Of a DNA stretch of 64,000 nucleotides, positions 49,495 to 58,869 are shown one piece after another. Position 1 is the stretch's first letter, and each line of letters starts with the position of its first letter. The notes beneath the pieces were generated by a model. It had not been told where the DNA came from and ran no database searches. It saw nothing but the letters and a program-made list of their open reading frames with translations. Both the position numbers and the translations under genes were made by a program. Source of the stretch: JAADHX01 sp964569385 (GTDB lineage: Bacteria; Actinomycetota; Acidimicrobiia; Acidimicrobiales; Poriferisodalaceae). Location of the stretch: assembly GCA_964569385.1 (NCBI GenBank), contig CAZMUM010000014.1, positions 43,064 to 107,063 on the forward strand, in the 5' to 3' direction.

Positions 49495-50616
49495 CTAACG
49501 AGAGTGCGAGGCGATTGTCTCGACTACTTCTTGTTCGTCGTCGGTGACGGTGATCAGGTCTAACCAACTCTTGCCAGCACCGACGCTGCGCAAGACGTCA
49601 AGAACCGGCACCTTGTGAGTCCAGAACTCGGTGCCGAAGAACACCATTGGGCTCGGGGTACCAACGGTTTGGTAGTGGTTCTGGGTGGCGTCCTGGAACA
49701 CCTCTTGAACAGTGCCGGCCGATCCGGGCGTAAAGACGATTCCGTGAGTCGCGATGGTGAGCAGCCCATCTTCTCTGACGCTGTTGGCGAAGTACTTAGC
49801 TATGTCGGTAGCAAACGCATTCGGAGGCTCGTGGCCGTACAGCCACGTTGGAATACCCAGGCTTCTGGGCGCATCGGGGGTCTGGGGAAACTCAGCCCGC
49901 ACTCGAAACGCGGCTGCCAGCCACTCCTCGGGAGGCCTGAACCCCGGCGCACTGGCAAGCAACTCGAGGGACTGGTCAAGAGCCTCATCACCATAGGTCG
50001 AAAGCCACGGACCAAGATGAGTAGCTTCCATGGCTCCAGGGCCCCCGCCAGAGGCCATCATGTATCCCGACCTCGCCAAGGATCGTGAAATTCTGGCCAC
50101 TGCGGCAAAACCGGGATCGGTCCTCGCTAGCCCGTGGCCACCCATCACAGCAACGATCCGTTCACCGGCCACGGCATCGTCGAGGGCATCGGTCACCCCA
50201 TGATCGTGGAGCCTCCGAGCGAGCGTTTCGCGAACGTTGGCATCGGTGGACCGACCAGACTTCAACCAATGTTGGTACACGACCGCATCGAGAGTTGTGG
50301 CGTAAGTCGCTGGCTGGTCTGGGTTGAAGCCGTCGTACAATTCATCGACCGAATAGAGCCGACGGCGACCCGTTCGATATGGCACTCCATTCATGGTCGG
50401 AAAAACGACGGCTCCGGTCTCGACCGCGTGCACGAGCAATTCAGTGGACATGTGACAACCAATGAACGTCGCGCAGTAGAGGTTCGCGGCCAGTAATGGA
50501 GCTGTCATGCCAGTCAGGTCAAGACCCTGAAGCACAACGTTGGCAAACCCCACGCCGTCGTCTAGATGGGTCTGAAGCTCAACGACTGAGTCGATCTCGA
50601 CGATGTGCAGTGTCAC
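49495..50616 (-). CDS. LOG-family protein (lysine-decarboxylase-like Rossmann fold) with an N-terminal extension
   Basis: A 373-residue protein, longer than the usual 180-220 residue LOG proteins. The LOG-like region begins at about residue 150: VAVMGGHGLARTDPGFAAVARI, then YMMASGGGPGAMEATHLG (the GGGxGAME element) and TPGSAGTVQEVFQ (normally PGGxGTxxE; here Ser replaces the first Gly). The N-terminal 140 residues have no recognisable domain. LOG proteins cleave cytokinin nucleotides or other nucleotide monophosphates, but the changed PGG motif and the extension make the substrate uncertain. Start is GTG 50616. It overlaps the DUF952 gene by 4 bases and is likely co-transcribed. Confidence 0.8.
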   Translation of the reverse strand: MTLHIVEIDSVVELQTHLDDGVGFANVVLQGLDLTGMTAPLLAANLYCATFIGCHMSTELLVHAVETGAVVFPTMNGVPYRTGRRRLYSVDELYDGFNPDQPATYATTLDAVVYQHWLKSGRSTDANVRETLARRLHDHGVTDALDDAVAGERIVAVMGGHGLARTDPGFAAVARISRSLARSGYMMASGGGPGAMEATHLGPWLSTYGDEALDQSLELLASAPGFRPPEEWLAAAFRVRAEFPQTPDAPRSLGIPTWLYGHEPPNAFATDIAKYFANSVREDGLLTIATHGIVFTPGSAGTVQEVFQDATQNHYQTVGTPSPMVFFGTEFWTHKVPVLDVLRSVGAGKSWLDLITVTDDEQEVVETIASHSR

Positions 50617-50981
50617 TCCGTCGCACCAAAATCGTCTGACAATGCATCGAGGACGGCCTTACGCTTAGAGGCCGGGCCCTGCCAGTCGAGAACAGAAACA
50701 ACGGCCGAAACCGGGATCGGTGCATACGAGTGTGGAAAATTCTCGCCAACGCTCTCGGCAAACTCCCATACGAGCTGGCCATCGGGAAGCCGGCTGGGAT
50801 CGACCTCTAACAACACCAGATCGTCGGCATCAGCGTAATACCGCTCGGTTGTCTCGACCGCTTGGCCACTCGTCGACAGATGAATGAAACCCTCATCGGT
50901 CAGCGAACGATGTTCGTAGAAGCCAGCAACTTCGGCCTGTTTCCACTGAGCGAGCGTCGTGATATGGAAGATATGTGACAT
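50613..50981 (-). CDS. DUF952 protein
   Basis: A 122-residue soluble protein of the DUF952 family. It begins MSHIFHITTLAQWKQAEVAG and contains SLTDEGFIHLST, VETTERYYADADDLVLLEVDPSRL and FPHSYAPIPVSAVVSV. GFIHxS and FPHxYxPI are the hallmarks. The family is widespread but of unknown function; the conserved His residues suggest a ligand site. It overlaps the LOG-family gene by 4 bases (GTGA), so the two are probably translated together. Confidence 0.88.
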   Translation of the reverse strand: MSHIFHITTLAQWKQAEVAGFYEHRSLTDEGFIHLSTSGQAVETTERYYADADDLVLLEVDPSRLPDGQLVWEFAESVGENFPHSYAPIPVSAVVSVLDWQGPASKRKAVLDALSDDFGATE

Positions 50982-51047
50982 GGCGGCTCCGAGGACTTTC
51001 CGATGGTCGACTAACCGAGGGGCGCGTTATCTGCCACCCTAGAGCCA

Positions 51048-51515
51048 GTGGATGTTTCGTCTCGGTGTTTCCTAGCTTTAGCTCTGCTTCTTGGCGCCTG
51101 TGCTTCAGAACCAGATCAAGCCTCGGCATGTGCCGATCTCGACGAGCTACTGAGTGCAGCAGACCACATCACCGGGTCCGTGGAGTTCCTGGAACCACAA
51201 GAACTGTCTGACAATGTCGCGACGGTCATCGACACCGCCGCCAGCCTGACAGGGCGCCTGGTACCTACTCTCTCCGATAGCTCGACGACACAAGAACTCG
51301 ACGTGGCCCTGCGCGAAGTGGAGATCGACGGTCTGGAGTATCGACGGACACTCGATAACTACGGCTACGACCTTCTCATCGCACAGACAGCCGGCAGCAC
51401 AGAAGAACAAGAGCGCCTGTACGTGTTTGAGTCAGGAGAATTCCTCGACGCCCGCACGGTTCTGCGCTCGTACCAAGCTAACTCGTGTACCCAAACCCCC
51501 GCACCGTCAAGCTAA
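51048..51515 (+). CDS. Small lipoprotein of unknown function
   Basis: A 155-residue protein. A signal sequence with lipobox LLGAC at about residues 14-18 indicates a lipoprotein. The mature part is acidic and helical (CADLDELLSAADHITGSVEFLEPQ and onward), with two more Cys at the start and near the end (NSCTQT). I do not recognise a family. GTG 51048 is the only start giving a signal peptide. The M23 peptidase gene starts 31 bases after its stop codon, on the same strand. Confidence 0.65.
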   Translation: MDVSSRCFLALALLLGACASEPDQASACADLDELLSAADHITGSVEFLEPQELSDNVATVIDTAASLTGRLVPTLSDSSTTQELDVALREVEIDGLEYRRTLDNYGYDLLIAQTAGSTEEQERLYVFESGEFLDARTVLRSYQANSCTQTPAPSS

Positions 51516-51546
51516 CAAGCCAGCGCCAGCGGTCGTCAGACGAAGT

Positions 51547-52749
51547 GTGGTTTGTCGGTCGCGCCTGTTCGGATTTGTGCTGATTGCTCTTGGGGCCGTC
51601 GGGTTGGCCACAGTTCCGGCCATCGGACAGTCAACAACCGACGCAGACCGGTCTGTTGATTCTCAGACCGCTGTGGGAGTTCGACCCGATGAGGTAGTTG
51701 CGGCGCTTCGAAGCGGAGAACGAGCTGCGGCCGAGATAAGAGCTCGGGTTCGGTCGGCCGCCCAGCTGAGGCTCCAAGCTGCTGAAGCCGGCGATGCCGA
51801 AGCCCTCGCCAGTGTCTGGGCTGCCGAGGACGAACTGATCGCCACCGCGGCGGCTGTGCAACTAGCGGGCAGCGAACTCGATTCGCTTCAGTTCGAACAA
51901 CGCGACCTGACCGACGCCCACCGCTATGCCAGAGACCGGCGAGATGACAACCTTGCCGCGCTATATGCGAACGGACCGTTGCGCGGCGGGTTCGACGCTG
52001 TCGGTGGCTACGACCTTGTGGAATCGAGAATTCGCGAGTTGATGATCGCCACCGTTTTCGAACGCGACGAAGAGGAACTGTTCGCGGCCTACGCAGCTTC
52101 GTTAGCCGCCATCGATCTCACCGCCGATGCCAGCGCGCGCCGCGCCGCAGAACAAACTCTGACCGAACTTCGCGCAACTCAAAGAACCGCCGAATTCGAC
52201 GCAGGCGAAGCGGCAGCCGAGCTCGCCGAGCTGGCTGCCCTTCCCGCTGACGTGGTGTTTCCGATCGCGGACAACTACAACTTCGTCGACACCTATCTTG
52301 CGCCCCGGCCGCCGAGTAACGGTCGGGCTCGCCGCCATCAGGGCACCGACATATTCGCACCCGCAGGAACTCCGCTCATTGCGATGGAGCGGGGCTTCGT
52401 AGTACGCATCGGCACGATCCGCTTAGGCGGAAACCGACTCTGGCTCATCGGCGAATCGGGAACCCAGTACTACTACGCCCACCTCGAAGCATTTGCCGAT
52501 GTTGCCGAGGGCGACTTCGTTGAGGCTGGCACCGTGGTCGGGTTCGTTGGCAACTCTGGCAACGCCATTTCGACCCCGCCGCACCTCCACATTCAGGTGC
52601 ATCCAGACGCTGGCGCTGCCGTCAACCCCTATCCGCTGCTTCGTCAACTCAAAGACCGTGACGCCGAGCTGATCGCGGCTGGCGCATCACCCGTTGGTCA
52701 CCCCATTAGTACAGATAGATCAACTAGCACATCAACTGGCGAAGGCTAG
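51547..52749 (+). CDS. Secreted M23-family metallopeptidase (LytM domain)
   Basis: A protein of about 400 residues. A signal peptide (FGFVLIALGAVGLATVPAIGQ, about 8-28) is followed by a coiled-coil-rich region (about 45-240) and an M23 domain: RRHQGTDIFAPAGTP, with the HxxxD metal ligands, and HLHIQ, with the HxH ligands. These bind the catalytic Zn. The family cleaves peptidoglycan peptide bridges, often for cell division. The GTG at 51547 gives the signal peptide; the frame is open further back but overlaps the lipoprotein gene. The end overlaps the convergent ABC gene by 18 bases. Confidence 0.85.
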   Translation: MVCRSRLFGFVLIALGAVGLATVPAIGQSTTDADRSVDSQTAVGVRPDEVVAALRSGERAAAEIRARVRSAAQLRLQAAEAGDAEALASVWAAEDELIATAAAVQLAGSELDSLQFEQRDLTDAHRYARDRRDDNLAALYANGPLRGGFDAVGGYDLVESRIRELMIATVFERDEEELFAAYAASLAAIDLTADASARRAAEQTLTELRATQRTAEFDAGEAAAELAELAALPADVVFPIADNYNFVDTYLAPRPPSNGRARRHQGTDIFAPAGTPLIAMERGFVVRIGTIRLGGNRLWLIGESGTQYYYAHLEAFADVAEGDFVEAGTVVGFVGNSGNAISTPPHLHIQVHPDAGAAVNPYPLLRQLKDRDAELIAAGASPVGHPISTDRSTSTSTGEG

Positions 52750-53514
52750 GTAGCGGTCCCGTCGTCGCTCGACCTTCAGCGCCAGACCGAACGTTTCGCT
52801 CAAAAGATCGTCGTGCATTCCGTCGGTGAGTGGGCCCGAGTACACCGGCACGCCCTCACGGAGCAGAAGCAGTTGGTTAAAGCCAGGGGGAATCTCGTCG
52901 GGGTGATGAGTCACCAATACCATCGGAGCCGTATCGCTGCTTCTAGCCAAACCCGACAACGCGGTCACTAACTGTTCGCGCCCGGTCAGGTCGAGGCCAG
53001 CAGCAGGCTCATCTAGGACCACCAGTCCAGGCTCGGTCATTAGGGTTCTCGCCAATAGGACTCGCTGCTGCTCGCCCGACGAGAGCGTCTGGATTTGGCG
53101 TTCGGCGAAACCTCCCATACCCAGTTGATCCAGGCAACTGACAGCGGCCGCATAGTCAGCGTCGTCGTACCGATGCCACCACGGTTCTAGTGCTGCGTTC
53201 TTGGCGGTCACCACAACATCGACGGCTCGAAGTTGAGGACGGAGTTGTTCGCGCAGTGCCGCGCTAGCCAGCCCGATCCGTTTTCGTAGCTCGCGAACAT
53301 CGGTGTGGCCCCACCGCTCGCCGAGGACCTCGATCGTGCCCGTCGATGGATGTGTTTGTAACGAGAGGGCCCTAACGAGAGAAGTCTTGCCAGAGCCGTT
53401 TGGCCCAAGCACGATCCATCGAGACGACGCTTCCACATCGAAGTCCAACGGGCCAAGCACTGTGCGACCGTCGTGCACAACTGACAATCCGCGAAGCGAT
53501 GCAACAAGAGGCAT
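52732..53514 (-). CDS. ABC transporter ATP-binding protein
   Basis: A 260-residue ATPase. Walker A is VLGPNGSGKTSLVRAL, signature LSSGEQQRVLLAR, Walker B LVVLDEPAAGLDL with the catalytic Glu, and switch His in LVTHHPDEI. The layout LGPNGSGKTSL and the LSSGEQQR signature resemble the YlmA/ModF-like cytoplasmic ATPases with no fused membrane domain. No permease lies beside it, so it may work with a remote partner or alone. It lies 16 bases downstream of the TetR-family gene on the same strand. Confidence 0.86.
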   Translation of the reverse strand: MPLVASLRGLSVVHDGRTVLGPLDFDVEASSRWIVLGPNGSGKTSLVRALSLQTHPSTGTIEVLGERWGHTDVRELRKRIGLASAALREQLRPQLRAVDVVVTAKNAALEPWWHRYDDADYAAAVSCLDQLGMGGFAERQIQTLSSGEQQRVLLARTLMTEPGLVVLDEPAAGLDLTGREQLVTALSGLARSSDTAPMVLVTHHPDEIPPGFNQLLLLREGVPVYSGPLTDGMHDDLLSETFGLALKVERRRDRYLAFAS

Positions 53515-53530
53515 CGGGCAAGCGTAGGCC

Positions 53531-54241
53531 CTAGTTGGTGACGCTCGTTTGGCTGCTACTGGGGATCACGAAACCTACGGCTTCGTGGAGCGTCTCATCG
53601 TTAAGTATCGTCTCGTCGTCGTCTGGCCACTCGGTGCGCAGCGGTATCGCGATCGCGAACTCGATCTCAGCGTCGATGAGGTCTTGGTCGATGGCCAGAC
53701 CACCAAGAATGCTGCGCACTCCAAGAGTGATTCGTTCCTCGATGGAACCGTCGAACCCATGTGCGGCCAGATGGCGGATCATGCCCCGCATCACGCTGAC
53801 AAAGACCTGGACACGCCAAGCCTGTTGGTTCTGAGTTGCGCCCGCACGAGGCGGCAACGACTGCAAATATTTGATGGCGGCCGCGGTCGGAAACTGGCCA
53901 GCGTTAACCAGTGAAGCTAAGGAGGTGACCCAAACCCGGTCGACCGACGCCCGCTGCACCAGCACGACAACGGTCGAGGTTGCCCAGCGCTCACCATGCG
54001 GCGACTTTGCCGCGATCTCAGCGATCTGGCGGCCGAGAATTAGCGTGTCGACTCTGGCAAGCGTCTGGATCGCAGCTGCCTTGTCGTCGAAATGGTTGTA
54101 GAAAGTCCCGAGGGCAACGTCGGCGCGTTCGGTTACGTCGTGCACAATCATATTGTCGACCGCGTTATTCGACAGCTCGTATCGAATGGCCGCAAGTAAC
54201 GAGACCTGAGTTCGAAGTCTTCTGCGTTGGGATCGATTCAT
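53531..54241 (-). CDS. TetR-family transcriptional regulator
   Basis: A 236-residue regulator. The N-terminal helix-turn-helix (about 12-55) has AIRYELSNNAVDNMIVHDVTERADVALGTFYNHFDDKAAAI, where VTERADVALGTFYNHF is the recognition region. The remaining all-helical domain has no known ligand. Start ATG 54241 follows a strong Shine-Dalgarno (GGAGGAGGAAC), so translation starts here. It precedes the ABC ATPase (52732) on the same strand, and may also control the ABC exporter operon next to it; both are guesses from position. Confidence 0.9.
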   Translation of the reverse strand: MNRSQRRRLRTQVSLLAAIRYELSNNAVDNMIVHDVTERADVALGTFYNHFDDKAAAIQTLARVDTLILGRQIAEIAAKSPHGERWATSTVVVLVQRASVDRVWVTSLASLVNAGQFPTAAAIKYLQSLPPRAGATQNQQAWRVQVFVSVMRGMIRHLAAHGFDGSIEERITLGVRSILGGLAIDQDLIDAEIEFAIAIPLRTEWPDDDETILNDETLHEAVGFVIPSSSQTSVTN

Positions 54242-54344
54242 GTTCCTCCTCCACCGGGAATACACAGTTCTACCGCATGGATGGGGAGCAGGACGATGAT
54301 TCCCCCCGTCATGATTGGGTGGCTGTCCAACTTTGAACAGAGGT

Positions 54345-56387
54345 TCACGATCGGTGTCCAATGTACGTGCCGACTTGGCCGGCACCGGATTGGTCGACAT
54401 CGAACTTGTCGTTCGGTGGCATGTGAGATGTCCACGTCGCGAACATCGACGCGTACGTTGCGTTCGCCGCGACAAGTTCGTCGTGAGTTCCCAGTTCGAC
54501 TAGGCGGCCTTCGACAATCACTCCTATTCGATCGGCTTTCATAGCCGTGGCCAGACGGTGGGCGATGATCACCGCGGTGCGTCCTTCGAGAAGTACGTCT
54601 AGTGCCGATTCGACTCGGGCTTCGGATTGAAGATCGAGCGACGACGTCGCCTCATCGAGGACCAGAACTCGAGGCCTGGCCAAGAACGCTCTGGCGAGCG
54701 CCAGCAGTTGGCGCTCACCAGACGAAAGGGCTGCGCCTCGTTCGTGGATAGGCGAGTCGATGCCGTCGGGTAGTCGATCGACAAGATCGTCTAGACCTAC
54801 CAGGCTGACGGCTTCGTCGAGCTCATCGTCGGTTGCGTCTGGTCTTGCAAAGATGAGATTGTCGCGAATCGTGCCGCCGAACAGAAACGGTTCCTGAGGC
54901 ACGATGCCCAACTGGCTTCGCAACGATCGCTGGCTAACGGTCGCGAGGTCGTGGCCATCGATGAACACCTGGCCCTTGGTCGGATCATAGAACCGAGTCA
55001 CCAGCTTGGCGATCGTTGATTTCCCCGCACCGGTAGGTCCTACTAGCGCGAAGGTCTCGCCCGCAGCGATGTCGAGCGTCACGTTGCGTAGAACCTCACT
55101 GTTTGATTCTTCAGTATTTGATTCTTCAGGAGCCGCGGTGCCGGCGCTCGGGTTGGTCGGTGCCGCGCTGCGGTAGGCAAACGAAACGTCGGCCAGCCGG
55201 ATTGCCCCTTCGATCGGAGGCAGGATAGCCGCGTCGACGCGTTCGGTGACCCCGGGTTCGGTATCGAGGATGTCGGACAGTTTGCGCATCGCAGCCGTGC
55301 CCTGCTGGTAAGTGTTGTAGAGCTGAACCAGCTGCTGGATCGGCGCGAAGAACACCGTCACATATAGGACGAACGCGGCCAACTCGCCAAGCTCAAGGTT
55401 TCCGTTTAGAACAGCTCGGCCGCCAACAAGCAACACGATCGCTTGGGCCAAAGCCCCGACAGCCTCCGAAGATGGACCATAAACTGCGCCGATCTTCGCT
55501 GTGTATAGGTTGGCGTCGCGGTACGAACCGACAACCCCGCGATGAACTTGGGCGTTGTACCTGCGGCGGTTCATTGCTGTGACCACCCGCACGCCCGCGA
55601 GATTCTCCGACAGGTCGGCCAAGACGTTCGCTATTGCGTCGCGCACAGCGTCGTAGCCGCGTTCGGAAGCCGATCGGAACCAAAGAGTGCTGATGGTCAG
55701 CGGTGGCACTACTACGAGCAGAACAATTAGCGCCAGTTTCACGTCGTATACGAGAAGCACCGAGGTGACCACAACTAATGTCAGGCCTTGAATCAGCAGG
55801 TTGGTGAACCCATCGGTGACGAGCTGGGTGATGGCATCGATGTCGCTCGTCATTCGGCTCAGAAGAACGCCGGCCTTGGATTCGGTGTACCAATCGAGCG
55901 ACAGACGTTGGAAGTGGCTAAACACCCGCACCCGCAGCCCGTACATGAGTTCTTCGCCAAGCCGCGTTGTCCAAAGGATGCGGGCCCGATTGACGGCTGC
56001 GTTCAGTAGAACAAGGGCGAAGAACACCACTACAACCACGACGAGAGTCGACTTGTCGCGCTCGCGGATGCCCCGATCGATGCCAATCTGGGTTAGCGCA
56101 GGCCCAGCCTGCATGCTGATGGTCTCGATCACGAGGAGCAGCAGGGCTCCAGCCAGGGCCAACTTTCGACCGGCGAACAACTTCGCGATGGTTAGTGGCC
56201 CGGTTGGAACATGCACCGGATCGAACGAGACATCGGGATCTAGATGTTCGGGCTCGCGGTCGAGCACCTTATCTGCCATCTCCTTCAGCTCGGACGGAAC
56301 GCCAGCAAACGGAAGTCCGGCGGCCGCAGATGTTTGGGTGCTGCCTGGCCCTCCAAACGGTGACCCAGGTGGTGGTCCCATACCCAT
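54345..56387 (-). CDS. ABC exporter half-transporter with intact catalytic site (heterodimer subunit B)
   Basis: A 680-residue type I exporter. Six membrane helices (about 75-370) precede a nucleotide-binding domain with Walker A ALVGPTGAGKSTIAKL, Walker B RVLVLDEATSSLDL with the catalytic Glu, and signature LSSGERQ (non-canonical). Its ATG overlaps the TAA of the upstream exporter gene (TAATG), so both subunits are made together. In heterodimeric exporters such as BmrCD one subunit has a catalytic Glu and the other Asp; here this protein has Glu. Substrate is unknown (lipid, drug or glycan). Confidence 0.9.
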   Translation of the reverse strand: MGMGPPPGSPFGGPGSTQTSAAAGLPFAGVPSELKEMADKVLDREPEHLDPDVSFDPVHVPTGPLTIAKLFAGRKLALAGALLLLVIETISMQAGPALTQIGIDRGIRERDKSTLVVVVVVFFALVLLNAAVNRARILWTTRLGEELMYGLRVRVFSHFQRLSLDWYTESKAGVLLSRMTSDIDAITQLVTDGFTNLLIQGLTLVVVTSVLLVYDVKLALIVLLVVVPPLTISTLWFRSASERGYDAVRDAIANVLADLSENLAGVRVVTAMNRRRYNAQVHRGVVGSYRDANLYTAKIGAVYGPSSEAVGALAQAIVLLVGGRAVLNGNLELGELAAFVLYVTVFFAPIQQLVQLYNTYQQGTAAMRKLSDILDTEPGVTERVDAAILPPIEGAIRLADVSFAYRSAAPTNPSAGTAAPEESNTEESNSEVLRNVTLDIAAGETFALVGPTGAGKSTIAKLVTRFYDPTKGQVFIDGHDLATVSQRSLRSQLGIVPQEPFLFGGTIRDNLIFARPDATDDELDEAVSLVGLDDLVDRLPDGIDSPIHERGAALSSGERQLLALARAFLARPRVLVLDEATSSLDLQSEARVESALDVLLEGRTAVIIAHRLATAMKADRIGVIVEGRLVELGTHDELVAANATYASMFATWTSHMPPNDKFDVDQSGAGQVGTYIGHRS

Positions 56388-58309
56388 TACGCCGTACCTC
56401 TTTGGGCTGGGCTTTCTTGGGCTGGAGCGTCGGCCGTTGGGCCAGCGTCGAGTATCTCCAAATACCTCGGCTCGGAGGCGACAAGTTCGCCATGGGTACC
56501 GTCGGCGATGATGCGACCATCGTCGAGTAGCACGATCCGGTCGGCTAACCCGATAGTTGAAAGACGATGGGCGATGATGATGGTTGTTCGATCCGCCAAC
56601 AGTTCGTCGAGGGCCTCGTGGATCTCAGCTTCGACCTGTACGTCGATGGAGCTCGTCGCATCATCGAGCACAAGAATCTTCGGGTTAGCCAGAAGTGTTC
56701 TGGCGATCGCTATGCGTTGGCGCTGGCCGCCTGACAGGTCGTAGCCGCGTTCGCCGACCACGGTGTCATAGCCGTCAGAGAGGTCGCCGATGAAGCTGTG
56801 CGCCCGAGCTGACCGGGCGGCGGTCTCGACGTCGGCGCGACTCGCGGTAGGGATGGCGTAGGCAATGTTGTCGTGGACCGAAGCCGAAAACAAGAACGGC
56901 TCATCGGGGACCATGCCCACTGCGTGGCGAAGGCTCGCTCCGGTTAGATCCCGAACGTCGTGCCCGTCTACGTTCACCGAACCCGATTGAAGATCATAGA
57001 AACGCAGTAGCAGCCTCGGCAAAGTCGACTTGCCTGAGCCAGTAGACCCGACGATGGCCACCCGCTCGCCTGGCTCGATCAACAAGTTGAGGTTCTTGAT
57101 CACCGACTCGGTGCGCGTTCCCTGAGTGCCTCCAACCTCCTCGGTTCCGTAAACGAACGTGGCGTCGACGAACTCGACCCGACCCTCAGGATCGACCAGA
57201 TCGACTGCGCCGGGACGATCGAACAGCGCTATTGGTTCGTCGAGGATCTCATAGATGCGTCCCGCGGATGCCTTGGCCCTCTGCCCCATGATGAGAATCA
57301 TCCCGAGGAATCGGAACGGGGCCTGGAGCACAACGATGTAGATGTTGAAGGCGACAAGATCGCCAATAGTGAGGTTGCCATCGATGACCTGCAAACCCCC
57401 ATAGAGCAGGACGAGCGCCAGACCAAGACGAGGCAAATTTTCGATAATCGGGTTGAAGTTCGCTCTGGCCCGATGCAGTTGCAAACTGATCCATTTCAGG
57501 CGCAACGACGCCTTTGCCAGGTCCTGAATCTGGCGTTCTTCGGCGGCAAAGGACTTGACCACTCGTACGCCGTTGACGCTTTCATCGACCACCGTCGCTA
57601 TCTCGGCCTGCCGAGCCTGAATGATCCACGACTGCGGGAAGATCAGGTCGCGGACGTGTTTGCCCATGAAGAAGACTGCAGGCATCGGGGCCAACGCGAT
57701 CAACGTCAGCAGCACATTGGTGTTGAGCATGATGGCCAGCGCAAAGGCGAAGCTAAGCAACTGCACCGCCATCAATGGCACGAACGCCAAGAACAGTTGG
57801 ATCGAGCGAATGTCTGAGTTGGCCCGACTGATGATCTGGCCAGACTGCACCCGGTCGAAGAACGCGAACGACTGTCGCGACAGATGATCTTGAAGGATGG
57901 TTCGCATTTGGTGCTCGAGCTTGAAGGCGATGGCATACAGCCCGTACCGGTAGACGAATGTGAGCAGGGCTCGGATCACGCCCAGGACTACCAGTGAGAT
58001 AACGAGTGGTTCGAGGTCGCGAGTGCGGGCATCGAGGGCCTGGTCGATGGCGGCGCGCAAAATCAATGGAATGCTGACGCCAATGAGCATGGCCAAAACG
58101 GCCGTGACGATCGAGGCCAGGAGGGGAACCCGATGTGTGCGAAGGAGTGGGGCGAGCCGTCGAATCCAGCCAAGGTCGGTGTCGGCGTCGATCCAGACAT
58201 CTACCGAGGGTTCGTCGATGTGCGGTGCAAGCGGCTCGTACGGGCTCGAAGTTGTGCCCGCCCGACGGCTGCCACTGCCATCGTCACCGGCATCGCCACT
58301 GCTGCTCAT
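56387..58309 (-). CDS. ABC exporter half-transporter with degenerate catalytic site (heterodimer subunit A)
   Basis: A 640-residue type I exporter. Six helices in about residues 40-340 precede the ATPase domain: Walker A AIVGSTGSGKSTLPRL, signature YDLSGGQRQRIAIAR (canonical), Walker B ILVLDDATSSID with Asp in place of the catalytic Glu. This, together with the Glu and variant signature in the partner, is the usual split of sites in a heterodimer. The ATG at 58309 overlaps the marR stop (ATGA), so marR and both exporter genes form one operon. Upstream in-frame ATGs would overlap the marR coding region. Confidence 0.9.
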   Translation of the reverse strand: MSSSGDAGDDGSGSRRAGTTSSPYEPLAPHIDEPSVDVWIDADTDLGWIRRLAPLLRTHRVPLLASIVTAVLAMLIGVSIPLILRAAIDQALDARTRDLEPLVISLVVLGVIRALLTFVYRYGLYAIAFKLEHQMRTILQDHLSRQSFAFFDRVQSGQIISRANSDIRSIQLFLAFVPLMAVQLLSFAFALAIMLNTNVLLTLIALAPMPAVFFMGKHVRDLIFPQSWIIQARQAEIATVVDESVNGVRVVKSFAAEERQIQDLAKASLRLKWISLQLHRARANFNPIIENLPRLGLALVLLYGGLQVIDGNLTIGDLVAFNIYIVVLQAPFRFLGMILIMGQRAKASAGRIYEILDEPIALFDRPGAVDLVDPEGRVEFVDATFVYGTEEVGGTQGTRTESVIKNLNLLIEPGERVAIVGSTGSGKSTLPRLLLRFYDLQSGSVNVDGHDVRDLTGASLRHAVGMVPDEPFLFSASVHDNIAYAIPTASRADVETAARSARAHSFIGDLSDGYDTVVGERGYDLSGGQRQRIAIARTLLANPKILVLDDATSSIDVQVEAEIHEALDELLADRTTIIIAHRLSTIGLADRIVLLDDGRIIADGTHGELVASEPRYLEILDAGPTADAPAQESPAQRGTA

Positions 58310-58764
58310 GGCGAGTTCTCCGCTCGCCATCCATCTAGTGCTCCAACCCAGGTCGAAAGCGCATCCATGGCGTCGTCTTGTCGGTGATAGTCGGCAATAT
58401 GTTCGAGCCTGGTCTGGCAAGCTCGAACCCCGGCCTCGAGAACCGACTTGCCTGCGGGGGTCATGACGAGCTGTATCTTGCGTCCATCGTCGGGATCGGG
58501 CTTGCGTTCGACCAGACCCCGCTGGGCCAATCCGTCGACCAACGCAGTCAACGATGGTGGCCGCACCTGGGTGCGGTTGGCCAACTGTTTGGCCGCTCCA
58601 GGCCTCTCGGCCAAGAAGATGAGTAGGCGTAGCTGAGGCAGGGTTAACTCGACACCGGCCAGCGCCAACTCAAGGTGTCTGGCTAGGCGTGCCGCCGCGA
58701 ATACCGCGTGTACACCTCGCGACGATTCTTCCGCGCTTGCAGTCGATTCTTCCGCAGCAGACAT
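58306..58764 (-). CDS. MarR-family transcriptional regulator
   Basis: A winged-helix regulator of about 152 residues. ELTLPQLRLLIFLAERPGAAKQLANRTQVRPPSLTALVDGLAQRGLVERKPDPDDGRK is the DNA-binding core: recognition helix at about 60-80 and wing with DPDDGR. MarR proteins usually repress neighbouring export genes and release DNA when they bind a phenolic or other drug-like ligand. It overlaps the exporter gene by ATGA and so likely represses its own operon. ATG 58764 is chosen; an upstream in-frame start at 58851 would add a tail that lies close to the next, divergent gene. Confidence 0.88.
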   Translation of the reverse strand: MSAAEESTASAEESSRGVHAVFAAARLARHLELALAGVELTLPQLRLLIFLAERPGAAKQLANRTQVRPPSLTALVDGLAQRGLVERKPDPDDGRKIQLVMTPAGKSVLEAGVRACQTRLEHIADYHRQDDAMDALSTWVGALDGWRAENSP

Positions 58765-58869
58765 TTCGTGAGGGTATCGAACAAAATGCCTTGCATGCTC
58801 TTCGCTACACTGCTCGACGTATTGGATCGTCAAACTGGCGAGCTTCACCAACTCTTCTGAGGATGCACC

